From assembly GCA_934140285.1 (NCBI GenBank), contig CAKPBI010000006.1:1-64000 (forward strand): a stretch of DNA of 64,000 nt, in the 5' to 3' direction. The DNA comes from an uncultured Bacilli bacterium. GTDB taxonomy: Bacteria; Bacillota_I; Bacilli_A; ML615J-28; CAG-313. The translations under genes and the position numbers were made by a program. The notes under the pieces are model-generated. The model was not told the origin of the DNA, made no database searches, and saw only the letters and a program-made list of their open reading frames with translations. Shown piece after piece: positions 35,658 through 44,322 of the stretch (position 1 is the first letter of the stretch; the number at the start of each line of letters is the position of its first letter).

Positions 35658-36362
35658 ATGAAAATACTTAAAGCAATTGTAAAATACTTTTCAATAGGAG
35701 AAATTCTATTGTGGAGTTTCTCAACTATTTTAATTATTGCTTCATTTTGCCTTTTTGGTAAATCAAACTATCTAACTCTTGTAGCATCACTTATTGGTGT
35801 AACTTCTTTAATTTTTAATGAAAAAGGAAATCCTATAGGTCAAATTTTGATGATTATATTTAGTTTAGTTCATGGATACATTTCATTTATCTTCAAATAA
35901 TATGGTGAAATGTTAACATATGTATGTATGACAATGCCGATGGCAGTATTTGCTTTGGTATCTTGGTTAGCCCCCCTTTTAAAGGAGATAAAGCTGAAGT
36001 AGAAGTTAACAAACTAAAAAAGAATGAACCAATAATCATGTGGTTTTTAACAATTATTATAACAGTAATCTTCTATGTTATTTTAAGAGCCTTTAACACA
36101 AAAAACATTATTCCTAGTACAATCTCAGTAACCACAAGTTTTATTGCGGTATACCTTACTTTTAGAAGAAGTTCTTTTTATGCAATAGGTTATGCAACAA
36201 ATGATATAGTACTAATTATACTATGGACTTTACCAACCATTGAAAACATATTTTACCTTTTTTGTAATTGTTTGTTTTATAACTTTTCTCGCAAACGATG
36301 TATATGGATTTATAAATTGGCAAAAGATGACTCAAAGGCAATCAGATATAACAAAAGCATAA
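35658..36362 (+). pseudogene. pnuC: PnuC-type nicotinamide riboside transporter, broken
   Basis: Translated pieces follow the PnuC family over its whole length: YFSIGEILLWSFSTILIIAS, SLIGVTSLIFNEKGNPIGQ, TISVTTSFIAVYLTFRRS and NDIVLIILWTL. Three lesions interrupt it. A TAA at 35898-35900 is probably from TAT. One frameshift lies in a six-C run near 35971-35976, and another in a T run near 36260. In the restored frame it ends at 36362. A live gene would import nicotinamide riboside for NAD synthesis. The homopolymer shifts could be sequencing errors, but the TAA is not in a run. Confidence 0.8.
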
Positions 36363-36370
36363 ATAAAGAA

Positions 36371-36442
36371 TGCCGTTATCGGCAATTTAACTTTTAAAAT
36401 CAACAATTAATTACTTGATAATTTGCCGATAATGTGATATAA
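36371..36442 (+). promoter_or_regulatory. Promoter and inverted repeats of the second HTH-Fic gene
   Basis: TTGATA (36414-36419), a 17-base spacer and TATAAT (36437-36442). The spacer holds TTGCCGATAA (36422-36431), which is exactly inverted as TTATCGGCAA at 36375-36384, 47 bases away. The core CCG.TAATGT sits at the same place in the spacer of the first Fic promoter, suggesting related operators. Confidence 0.65.
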
Positions 36443-36464
36443 TAATCCTATATGGAGGTGTTTT

Positions 36465-37361
36465 ATGAATTATCTAAGCGTATTAGAAATTTCTAAACTT
36501 TGGAATTTGTCAGAACGCAGTGTTAGAAATTATTGTGCTAATGGTAGAATCCCGGGAGCAATTCTTCTAGGTAAGACATGGATGATCCCAAGTAATGCTA
36601 AAAAACCAGAAAGAAAGAATAGAGAAAATTTTACTAAAAATACTTTACTTAATATTTTGAAACTTGAAAAAGCAACTAAGCTAAAAGGTGGAATATATCA
36701 TAAAATTCAAATTGAACTTACATACAATTCTAATCATATGGAAGGAAGTAAACTTACTAGTGATCAAACTAGATATATTTATGAAACTAATACTATTGGT
36801 CAATCTAATGAAATAATAAATGTAGATGATATAATTGAAACAGTTAACCATTTTAGATGTATTGATTTAATAATAGATAAAGCCAAACTTAATATTACAG
36901 AAAATCTCATAAAACAGCTTCATCTTATTTTAAAAAGTGAAACGAGTGATAGTAGAAATAAATGGTTTGTTGTTGGTGATTATAAAAAATTACCAAGTGA
37001 AGTTGGCGGTCTTCCTACAACAAAACCAGAAAACGTCAAGGATGAAATTAAAACTTTAATTGATTGGTATAACAATATTGAAACTAAAACATTAAATGAC
37101 ATAATTGAATTTTATTATCGTTTTGAATCTATTCATCCGTTCCAAGATGGTAATGGTAGAGTAGGAAGACTTTTAATGTTTAAAGAATGTTTAAAATACA
37201 ATATTGTACCTTTTATAATAGATGATAATTTAAAAATGTTTTATTATAGGGGATTAAAAGAATGGCCAGTGGAAAAAGGGTATTTAATAGATATATGTAA
37301 GTCAGCTCAAGATCACTTCAAAAAATACTTAGATTACTTTAGAATTAAATATGATAAATAG
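36465..37361 (+). CDS. Fic-family AMP-transferase with N-terminal excisionase-type HTH (copy 2)
   Basis: A protein of 298 residues with the same layout as the protein at 31337: an HTH (YLSVLEISKLWNLSERSVRNYC), an inhibitory motif SNHMEGS near residue 90 and the catalytic motif HPFQDGNGRVGR near residue 223. All catalytic residues (His, Asp/Asn, the Arg pair) are kept. The two are clearly diverged, so this is an old duplication or two separate acquisitions. Start ATG follows TGGAGG. The second sigma-like gene begins 68 bases downstream, with no terminator between. Confidence 0.88.
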   Translation: MNYLSVLEISKLWNLSERSVRNYCANGRIPGAILLGKTWMIPSNAKKPERKNRENFTKNTLLNILKLEKATKLKGGIYHKIQIELTYNSNHMEGSKLTSDQTRYIYETNTIGQSNEIINVDDIIETVNHFRCIDLIIDKAKLNITENLIKQLHLILKSETSDSRNKWFVVGDYKKLPSEVGGLPTTKPENVKDEIKTLIDWYNNIETKTLNDIIEFYYRFESIHPFQDGNGRVGRLLMFKECLKYNIVPFIIDDNLKMFYYRGLKEWPVEKGYLIDICKSAQDHFKKYLDYFRIKYDK

Positions 37362-37384
37362 ATAATTATTATAAAATTACTTCA

Positions 37385-37416
37385 CTTTTTTAAAACTTTG
37401 TTACTATATTAGTGAA
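37385..37416 (+). promoter_or_regulatory. Promoter-like motif shared with the first sigma gene
   Basis: CTTTTTTA (37385-37392), 10 bases, ACTATATTAGTGAA (37403-37416), directly before the ribosome site AAAGGAGG. One base differs from the motif at 32583-32614 and the spacing is identical. Confidence 0.6.
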
Positions 37417-37429
37417 AGGAGGTATCATT

Positions 37430-38986
37430 ATGCAAAATAAAGAGCAATTAAAAGAATTAATAGCAAGTGAATATTTAAATAGATTCTTAACATTTTATAT
37501 AAGCAGAACCTCTTCAATACAAGATGCGGAAGACTTATCACAAAAGGCGGCCTGTGAGTGTTTAGATGCTTTAAGTCGTGTTGAAGAAATAAAGAATGTA
37601 AATGCTTATTTTTGGAGTATTGCTCATAATGTATATAAAAACTACATTAATAGAAAAAATAATTATATTTTAGATGATGATTATTGTAAAATACAAATTA
37701 TTGACACTTGCGATGATGAAAATAATGAAGAACAAACATTACATAATGATATTAGAAAATCACTAAGTATCCTTTCAGGGTTATATCGTAAGATAATAGT
37801 ACTTTACTATTATCATGAATTAAAAATCAAAGATATAGCCGAAAAACTTAATATTAGCCAAGACATGGTTAAGTATTATTTGTCAAATGGAAAGAAAAAG
37901 TTAAAGGAGATTTATGATATGAATAAGACAATCGGTGAAGTAAGCTTTAATCCTAAAGATTTTTCAATATACTATTCAGGAATTGATTTTACAAGCATAA
38001 ACGTGTGGGAACTATTTAAAAGAAAATTACCATGTCAAATTGCCTTAATATGTTATGCTAAACCTAAATCAGTAACTGAAATTTCTAATGAAGTAGGTTG
38101 TAGTAGTTGTTACATTGAAGATGAAATTGCAATACTATTAAAAGCCGGAGTATTAATTGAAAAAGTAAAGAATAAATATCAAACAAATTTTTGCATTATC
38201 AGTAAAGAAGAACTTGATGTTATTGATACAATGTATAAAAAAATGTATGACGAATATGTAAAAGAAGTTGAAAAAGTTTTTAATGAACATTTTGAACAAT
38301 TTAAACAAACAAATATTTATAATTATAAAGCTGAAATAGATCAATACAAATGGATTTTTGTAGATAGAATCGCAGATATAGATAAAAGAAAGTTAGTTAC
38401 TAAAGATTCAGATTATCCCAAAATTTTATCGTGTGGTGCAAGAGGATTAGTTTTTGGATTAGAAGCCAAAACTCCAAAAGGAGTATGTGGTCAAACCCCA
38501 ACTTCATTAAATGATTATACCCTATGGGCAAGAGATTTATGGTTATCTAAAAACCATAGTTCCAATCAAGTAATCTTAAGAGATAAAGTAATAGCACAAA
38601 CCGTCATTGATGTGTATAATGGTATAGTTGATAATAGTAAAGAAGAATTATATGCCTATTTAATTAAAAACAATATTTTAATTAAAGATAATGGAGTATT
38701 AAAAACGACTATTGCCTACTTAAATGAGGATTTTCAAAAACTAATGGAAAACATCAATAATGATTTATACGTTAAATTAGAATCATCAACAAACAAAATT
38801 AAAGAATATTTAACAAAAATAATAACCAAATCAATTCCAAGTAATCTAAAAGAATATGTTAATGGATATGTTGTTATTTTAATGGAATTCTTTGCTGGTA
38901 ACAAAATAATTCAAACTTTAATTGAAAATAATTTTTTAAATGATAAAATAAAAAACATCCAAATTAGTTATTTTATCAATAAATAA
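37430..38986 (+). CDS. ECF-type sigma factor with long C-terminal extension (copy 2)
   Basis: A protein of 518 residues. Sigma region 2 (DAEDLSQKAACECLDAL, AYFWSIAHNVYKNYI) and region 4 (LSGLYRKIIVLYYYHELKIKDIAEKLNISQDMVKYYLS) are followed by FNPKDFS and a winged helix (VTEISNEVGCSSCYIEDEIAILLKAGVL). An unknown ~280-residue domain follows. The PKDFS element and winged helix match the copy at 32629. Start ATG 37430 follows AAAGGAGG; an in-frame GTG at 37412 lies in the promoter motif. Probably an autoregulated signal-responsive sigma factor. Confidence 0.75.
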   Translation: MQNKEQLKELIASEYLNRFLTFYISRTSSIQDAEDLSQKAACECLDALSRVEEIKNVNAYFWSIAHNVYKNYINRKNNYILDDDYCKIQIIDTCDDENNEEQTLHNDIRKSLSILSGLYRKIIVLYYYHELKIKDIAEKLNISQDMVKYYLSNGKKKLKEIYDMNKTIGEVSFNPKDFSIYYSGIDFTSINVWELFKRKLPCQIALICYAKPKSVTEISNEVGCSSCYIEDEIAILLKAGVLIEKVKNKYQTNFCIISKEELDVIDTMYKKMYDEYVKEVEKVFNEHFEQFKQTNIYNYKAEIDQYKWIFVDRIADIDKRKLVTKDSDYPKILSCGARGLVFGLEAKTPKGVCGQTPTSLNDYTLWARDLWLSKNHSSNQVILRDKVIAQTVIDVYNGIVDNSKEELYAYLIKNNILIKDNGVLKTTIAYLNEDFQKLMENINNDLYVKLESSTNKIKEYLTKIITKSIPSNLKEYVNGYVVILMEFFAGNKIIQTLIENNFLNDKIKNIQISYFINK

Positions 38987-39064
38987 TAACTTATAAAGTT
39001 ACAAAAAACTAAATATAGTATATAATATTAAAGAAAACAAATAAACTTAAGATAAGGTGATATC

Positions 39065-39772
39065 ATGAAAACATATAGTACTCCCCATTATATTTTTACA
39101 TATGAAGAAGGAAGTCTTGCGGAAAAAGACATCAAAATGATTGCTGATGTCCAAGAAAATAGTTTCAACAAAATATGTGAAACATTAAAAGTAGATTTTC
39201 CTGAAAAAATAAAATACTATTTATTAGATTCAAAAGAAGAAGTTGGAAAACTATATGGTGATAACACTCCTATTAATGGTTTTGCTGTATGGGGAGAAAA
39301 CAAAGTTTATGTAGTTTATAACAATGATACAAAATGCATTGGCCCACATGAAGATGCTCATCTTATCTCATTTATTATTAATGCTCCCATATCTGACTTT
39401 ATTGTTGAAGGCCTCGCAATGTACTTTGACAAAGAATGGTGGAGACAATCAAATGATAGCTGGGCAGCATATTATAAAAAGAATGATGATACTCTATCTA
39501 TTTTGAAATTACTAGATAACAATGAATTCTTCAAATATAATTGTGAACTAACATATCCCATAGCAGGTTCATTTACTAAATTTTTAATTGAAACTTTTGG
39601 TATTTCAAAATACCTCGAACTATACAAAATAAAAACGGAAATAAAAAAAGAAGATTTTGAAAATATATTTAACCTTACTCCTTTTGAAATAGAAACAATG
39701 TATTGGAATAAAATTAAAGAAATTCCGTTTAATTCAAAAATTTTCAAAAAACTATTAAATGATAACAAGTAA
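39065..39772 (+). CDS. Putative zinc metallopeptidase, gluzincin type
   Basis: A protein of 235 residues. HEDAH near residue 98 gives the HExxH zinc motif, and EGLAMYFD ~22 residues later supplies the third ligand Glu, the arrangement of MA-clan (Peptidase_MA-like) enzymes. There is no signal peptide, so it would act in the cytoplasm. ATG 39065 follows AAGGTGA. It lies 78 bases after sigma copy 2 and may be one of its targets; that is inference. Confidence 0.7.
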   Translation: MKTYSTPHYIFTYEEGSLAEKDIKMIADVQENSFNKICETLKVDFPEKIKYYLLDSKEEVGKLYGDNTPINGFAVWGENKVYVVYNNDTKCIGPHEDAHLISFIINAPISDFIVEGLAMYFDKEWWRQSNDSWAAYYKKNDDTLSILKLLDNNEFFKYNCELTYPIAGSFTKFLIETFGISKYLELYKIKTEIKKEDFENIFNLTPFEIETMYWNKIKEIPFNSKIFKKLLNDNK

Positions 39773-39790
39773 AATAAAGAGGTATCATCC

Positions 39791-40297
39791 ATGATTAATT
39801 TAGTTAAATTAAATTACACAAGCGATAAAGTAGATGAAATATTAAAGGAAATGGCCATAATTACGATTGATAATTTATCATACATTTATGGCGATGATAT
39901 GAAGTCAAATGAAAACATCAAAAGTTATGTAGAATACAAAAAACAAGCTAAACCCATAACATACTTAATGCATGATGAAACATCAATATTTGGATACTTA
40001 ACTTTAAGTTTAAGTTCAAAGATATTATATATTGAAGATATCCAAATTAAAAATAGCTATCGTAATAATCCAGGAGTCATGTCAATGATTCTAAAAACTA
40101 TTACTATAGAGTATCTAGAAAATAAAAATCAAATTGATAAAGTTGTATACTACATTAATAAAAAGAATAAACTTTCACAACATAACTTTTCAAAATTTGC
40201 TGAAAAGACCGAAGAAACCAAAAACAGCTATATGTATGCACTTAATTTAGAACATCCATTTATTGTAAAGATGATTGATAAAGTAAAAAAGCAATAA
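39791..40297 (+). CDS. GNAT-like acetyltransferase (putative)
   Basis: A protein of 168 residues. The centre (IFGYLTLSLSSKILYIEDIQIKNSYRNNPGVMSMIL) has the strand-strand-helix order of a GNAT fold, but the acetyl-CoA loop (Q/RxxGxG/A) is weak (YRNNPGV). AGAGGTATC precedes ATG. A terminator follows. The substrate is unknown, and the fold itself is a moderate guess. Confidence 0.5.
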   Translation: MINLVKLNYTSDKVDEILKEMAIITIDNLSYIYGDDMKSNENIKSYVEYKKQAKPITYLMHDETSIFGYLTLSLSSKILYIEDIQIKNSYRNNPGVMSMILKTITIEYLENKNQIDKVVYYINKKNKLSQHNFSKFAEKTEETKNSYMYALNLEHPFIVKMIDKVKKQ

Positions 40298-40301
40298 AAT
40301 A

Positions 40302-40335
40302 AGTCTAGTAGGAATAAAACTACTAGACTATTTTT
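40302..40335 (+). terminator. Intrinsic terminator
   Basis: AGTCTAGTAG (40302-40311) pairs with CTACTAGACT (40320-40329), followed by a T run. Confidence 0.85.
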
Positions 40336-40336
40336 A

Positions 40337-40381
40337 TTGACAAAACTAATGTGATTAGTTATAATATAACTACAATTAGTT
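40337..40381 (+). promoter_or_regulatory. Promoter with two palindromes, TetR-YoaP operon
   Basis: TTGACA (40337-40342), 17 bases, TATAAT (40360-40365). AACTAAT-GTG-ATTAGTT (40344-40360) fills the spacer, and a second palindrome, AACTA-CAAT-TAGTT, follows at about 40368-40381. Both suit autorepression by the TetR protein encoded next. Confidence 0.75.
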
Positions 40382-40392
40382 TGGAGGCCAAT

Positions 40393-40959
40393 ATGTCTAA
40401 AAATAATATTAACGAACAACTTATTATTGAAACAGCAGCATCCCTAGTTAATAAAGTAGGTTTAACTAATTTATCATTAAAACTAGTGGCAGAAGAATTA
40501 AATATTAAATCACCATCTTTATATAATCATATTTCTAGTTTGGAAGAACTAAAATCCAAACTTATGATCTATGGATGGAGATGCCTTGAAGAAAAGATAA
40601 TTGATGCTGCAGTAGGAGTAACTGGATATGATGCTATAAAAAATATGTGTTATGCCTTTTATGATTATGCTACAACTAATAAAGGTATATTTACAACAAT
40701 GCTTTGGTACAACAAATTTGAAAGTGTGGAAAAAGCTACAACAAAACTATTTAATATTGTATTTAAAATAATGAAACCACTAAATATTAGTGAAGATAAT
40801 ATAAATCATATAATAAGAACACTAAGAGGATTCTTAGATGGCTTTGCTTTGCTTGTAAATAACGATGCATTTGGCAATCCGCTTCCTATAAAGGAAAGTT
40901 TTGATTTATCCCTTGAAATAATTATTAATGGCATAAAAACCCTAGAAGGAGTGAACTAA
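40393..40959 (+). CDS. TetR-family transcriptional regulator
   Basis: A protein of 188 residues. The N-terminal HTH (IETAASLVNKVGLTNLSLKLVAEELNIKSPSLYNHISSLEELKSKL) is typical of TetR. The C-terminal ligand domain resembles the TetR_C_33/WHG type (LRGFLDGFALLVNNDAFGNPL). Start ATG 40393 follows TTGGAGG and begins after the operator palindromes. The next gene, a YoaP-like acetyltransferase, starts one base after its stop, so the two are cotranscribed. Confidence 0.9.
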   Translation: MSKNNINEQLIIETAASLVNKVGLTNLSLKLVAEELNIKSPSLYNHISSLEELKSKLMIYGWRCLEEKIIDAAVGVTGYDAIKNMCYAFYDYATTNKGIFTTMLWYNKFESVEKATTKLFNIVFKIMKPLNISEDNINHIIRTLRGFLDGFALLVNNDAFGNPLPIKESFDLSLEIIINGIKTLEGVN

Positions 40960-40960
40960 A

Positions 40961-41719
40961 ATGAATGATTATATCAATTTAACGCATGATAACATTGAAA
41001 AAGAACATATTTGTTGTGCCATTGGAGACAAAAAACATCAAAAAGGTGTTGAAAAGAAAAAACAATGGATTGAAAGAAAACTTGATGATGGTCATATTTT
41101 TCGAAAACTAAATGCTAGAGGCAAAGTATTTATAGAATATGAACCAATTGAAACCGCATGGGTACCAATCAATGGACATAATTATGAATATATTTATTGC
41201 TTGTGGGTAGCTGGTAGTTTCAAAGGAAAAGGAATTGCAAAAGAACTTTTAGAATATGCCATAGCTGACGCAAGATCAAAAGGTATGAGTGGTATTTGTA
41301 CAATAACTTCCAAAAAGAAAAAACCTTTTATTGGCGAAAAAGCCTTCTACCTTCATTATAACTTTAAAGTAGTAGATGAAATTGATGATTATGAACTACT
41401 AGCATTAGAATTTAATAATGATGAGACACCTAAATTTAATGAAAATGCAAAACTTATGAAAATAGATAATCAAGACTTTACAATTTATTATAGTAATGAG
41501 TGTCCTTATGTTGAATATGAAGTAGAAGAACTTAGTGAATATGCGAAAAATAATAATATAATAATTAACTTCATAAAAGTTGATACATTAGAAAAAGCTA
41601 AAAGTGTACCTTGTATTTTTAACAATTGGGCTAACTTTTATAAGGGTAAGTTCATATCAAACACAATTCTAAACGCTAATGCTTTAGAAAAATTAATTAA
41701 AAGTTTAAATAATGACTAA
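40961..41719 (+). CDS. YoaP-like GNAT N-acetyltransferase
   Basis: A protein of 252 residues. Residues ~5-150 are a GNAT domain with the acetyl-CoA loop (SFKGKGIAKELLEYAIADARSKGMSG). Residues ~165-250 match the YoaP-like domain (FTIYYSNECPYVEYEVEELSEYAKNNNI, VPCIFNNWANFYKGKFISN), which resembles a thioredoxin-type fold. It is in an operon with the TetR regulator and probably with the SAP-domain gene 15 bases downstream. The acceptor is unknown; detoxification is a plausible role. Confidence 0.85.
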   Translation: MNDYINLTHDNIEKEHICCAIGDKKHQKGVEKKKQWIERKLDDGHIFRKLNARGKVFIEYEPIETAWVPINGHNYEYIYCLWVAGSFKGKGIAKELLEYAIADARSKGMSGICTITSKKKKPFIGEKAFYLHYNFKVVDEIDDYELLALEFNNDETPKFNENAKLMKIDNQDFTIYYSNECPYVEYEVEELSEYAKNNNIIINFIKVDTLEKAKSVPCIFNNWANFYKGKFISNTILNANALEKLIKSLNND

Positions 41720-41734
41720 TTTTAGGAGAATTAT

Positions 41735-42307
41735 ATGAATGAACGTCCCAACTTAACTAAAGAATTAAAGGTAGAAACATTTCTTAATTATTATTATTTA
41801 AAAGAAGAATTAATTAATTTTTGTAAAGAATATAACTTACCATCATCAGGTAGTAAGATTGAACTAACTAACCGTATTGCATATTTCCTTAAAACAGGTT
41901 TAATCCAAAAACCTGAACGTAAAAAAACAATTAAACAACATCATCAAGACATTACTGAAGATTCACTGATTGAACCAAATTTTGTGTACTCAGAAGAAAA
42001 TAGAGCCTTCTTTGTCAGCAAAATTGGTAAAAGCTTTTCATTCAATGTTTTATTTCAAAAATGGTTGAAAACAAACGCTGGTAAAACATATAAAGATGCT
42101 ATCAATGCCTATTATGAAATACTAAATACCAAGAAAAAAACAAACACGCCAATTGATAAGCAATTTGAATATAACACCTATATTCGTGATTTCTTTAAAG
42201 AAAACCACAACAAAACTTTAGCTGATGCTATAATTTGTTGGAAATATAAAAAGAGTCTACCTGGTCACAATCGCTATGAACCATCAGACCTTAAAGCATT
42301 AGATTAA
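41735..42307 (+). CDS. SAP-domain protein (DUF6434 type)
   Basis: A protein of 190 residues. The N-terminal region LKEELINFCKEYNLPSSGSKIELTNRIAYFLKTG is a SAP-like DNA-binding helix pair. The C-terminal FQKWLKTNAGKTYKDAINAYYEI... RDFFKENHNKTLADAIICWKYKKSLPG matches the DUF6434-type domain found with it. Function is unknown; DNA binding is likely. Probably the last gene of the TetR-YoaP operon. Confidence 0.75.
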   Translation: MNERPNLTKELKVETFLNYYYLKEELINFCKEYNLPSSGSKIELTNRIAYFLKTGLIQKPERKKTIKQHHQDITEDSLIEPNFVYSEENRAFFVSKIGKSFSFNVLFQKWLKTNAGKTYKDAINAYYEILNTKKKTNTPIDKQFEYNTYIRDFFKENHNKTLADAIICWKYKKSLPGHNRYEPSDLKALD

Positions 42308-42378
42308 TAAAAACAAATTACTTGACTTATAGCTATATTATAATGTTATAATTTAACTATAAAAATGGAGGGAATAAA

Positions 42379-43035
42379 ATGAAAACAATCACAATAACAG
42401 GAATCGGCAAACTATCAGTTAAACCAGATTTAATCGTAATCTCTATGCAGCTTGATACCGAAAACAAAGAATATGATCAAGCAATGCTTTCAGCAAGTGA
42501 AAAAATTAATGCCTTAAATAAATCACTAGAAGAACTAGGATTTAGTAAAGATGCTTTAAAAACTACAAACTTTAATGTTCGTACAATCTATGAAAATATA
42601 AAAGATGAAACTGGTAGATATAAAAATGTATTTAAAGGTTATTCTTGTATTCATAACTTAAAGTTAGAATTTGACTTTGATACCAAACAACTATCAAAAG
42701 TATTATCAAGAATATCTAACTGTATCGCAAAACCAGAACTTTCGATTTTATTTACCATAGAAGATAAAACAAAGATAAACGAAGAACTTTTAAAATCAGC
42801 TTCTTTCAATGCCTTAGAAAAAGCAAAAATCCTATGTCTTGCTTCAAACGTAAAACTAGGTAATCTTATATCAATTAATTATAGTTGGGGAGAACTAAAT
42901 GTTCATTCAGATACTAACTATAAAGTAGAAGCAAGATGTATGATGAAAGCAGAATCTTGTCTTTCTAATATAGATATTGAACCTGAAGATATCGATATAA
43001 CAGATTCTGCAACTTTTGTTTGGAAAATAATTTAA
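42379..43035 (+). CDS. SIMPL domain (DUF541) protein
   Basis: A protein of 218 residues. ITITGIGKLSVKPDLIVISMQLDTENKEYDQAM is the usual SIMPL start, and GYSCIHNLKLEFDFDTKQLSKVLSRI and ALEKAKILCLASNVKLGNLISINYSW follow the family pattern. Most family members are exported; this one has no signal peptide and is likely cytoplasmic. Function is poorly known. It has its own upstream AT-rich promoter region and TGGAGGG ribosome site. Confidence 0.85.
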   Translation: MKTITITGIGKLSVKPDLIVISMQLDTENKEYDQAMLSASEKINALNKSLEELGFSKDALKTTNFNVRTIYENIKDETGRYKNVFKGYSCIHNLKLEFDFDTKQLSKVLSRISNCIAKPELSILFTIEDKTKINEELLKSASFNALEKAKILCLASNVKLGNLISINYSWGELNVHSDTNYKVEARCMMKAESCLSNIDIEPEDIDITDSATFVWKII

Positions 43036-43057
43036 ATATAAAAAAGAATACACAAAA

Positions 43058-43080
43058 AGCCATCAGTTTTGATGGCTTAT
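43058..43080. terminator. Bidirectional terminator between SIMPL and DUF998 genes
   Basis: AAGCCATCA (43058-43066) pairs with TGATGGCTT (43070-43078), with A-rich and T-rich flanks. It serves the convergent genes on both strands and overlaps the last codons of the DUF998 gene. Confidence 0.65.
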
Positions 43081-43701
43081 TTCATTATGTGATAAAAATA
43101 AATGAATTCCAATTGCAGCATTAAAACCCGTAGCTGCAAAAACACTAAATCTCTCAACAATACCAAAATATCTTTCTGGTACTATCTTCATGCCAAGAGC
43201 ACCAACTAACATCATACCAAGGGCAACACAGGCACATATTGCGTAGGACAATAGACTTTTATCTTTAAATCCAGCAATAATAATAATAACTAAAGATGAA
43301 ATAGATAAGAGTACTACCAAAACAGTAACAACCATATGCATAACATCTTGGAATTCTCCTTGATAGCCACTTGCACTCAGTGGAAACATACGATATCCAA
43401 CCGCAGAAATCCATTCCATCCCCGCAAACATATGCACGCCTATTCTTAATAACTTAGTTTTTTTGTTACTAATCCAAACACATACCATCATAATACTTAG
43501 TACTTCACAAACATTGTAAAAGCTACTAAGTTGATTCCATAAAGCAAGTGAAGGTGAGTTTGTGGCACTAAGATCACTTACCGCTTGTCTCATCCAATCA
43601 TATCCTGGATATGCAAGTGGTGAAAATATTACAGCAATACTATAGGATAGTAGACTAACTACCCCAAGCAATCCACAATAGTTTAATAAACTTTTTTTCA
43701 T
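43063..43701 (-). CDS. DUF998 family membrane protein
   Basis: A protein of 212 residues with about six membrane helices. YPGYDWMRQAVSDLSATNSP near residue 32 is the DUF998 signature after helix 1. Function is unknown. Its ATG overlaps the stop of the TetR gene (TAATG), so the regulator and the membrane protein form one operon on the minus strand, and TetR is its likely controller. Confidence 0.85.
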   Translation of the reverse strand: MKKSLLNYCGLLGVVSLLSYSIAVIFSPLAYPGYDWMRQAVSDLSATNSPSLALWNQLSSFYNVCEVLSIMMVCVWISNKKTKLLRIGVHMFAGMEWISAVGYRMFPLSASGYQGEFQDVMHMVVTVLVVLLSISSLVIIIIAGFKDKSLLSYAICACVALGMMLVGALGMKIVPERYFGIVERFSVFAATGFNAAIGIHLFLSHNEISHQN

Positions 43702-44312
43702 TAATCATTACTCTTTACTTCGTGGGTTTTACAAAAACATTGAAGATATTCATCAAGCAAAGAATTATCAAAACTTAAATTAGCTATCAAATTATCTTCC
43801 CTTAAATCAATTAACTCATGTGTGGTAAAAGCAAAAGATAAAGCTTCAATCTTAATGTTAGAAAAGGACAATAAATTATGTTTACTCATACCAACGAATA
43901 ACATATTGGTTGCTTGAATCATTTTATTAGTTTCTTCAACTAAGATAGCAGCTGCAGTAGATGATATAGAACGTTCACTATAAATTACTTTATAAAAATT
44001 CTTCATATCTTTTTGTTCTACCATACTAATATAACTATATACAGCAGTTTGTAATATTTTTAAAGGATCTTTTTCTTCAAATATTTTAACATAATCAATA
44101 TCATTAACATTACTTGCATCTCTAGTTTTATTTCTTAAAAACAAGTATAATTCATTAATTAATTCATCTTTTGATGAAAAATGATTATATAATGAAGGTT
44201 TCTTAATGCCTATTTTTTCAGCAATCATATTCATAGCAATCCCCCTAATACCATAAATCGATGTTATATCAAGAGTAGCCATTAAAATAGTTTCTTTTCC
44301 ATTTATTTTCAT
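43701..44312 (-). CDS. TetR-family transcriptional regulator
   Basis: A protein of about 203 residues. N-terminal HTH: ILMATLDITSIYGIRGIAMNMIAEKIGIKKPSLYNHFSSKDELINEL. The C-terminal ligand domain is not assignable. I chose ATG 44312; GTG 44318 is possible. A perfect palindrome 11 bases upstream of the start is its likely operator. It is cotranscribed with the DUF998 gene. Confidence 0.88.
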   Translation of the reverse strand: MKINGKETILMATLDITSIYGIRGIAMNMIAEKIGIKKPSLYNHFSSKDELINELYLFLRNKTRDASNVNDIDYVKIFEEKDPLKILQTAVYSYISMVEQKDMKNFYKVIYSERSISSTAAAILVEETNKMIQATNMLFVGMSKHNLLSFSNIKIEALSFAFTTHELIDLREDNLIANLSFDNSLLDEYLQCFCKTHEVKSND

Positions 44313-44322
44313 AAACACTTCT

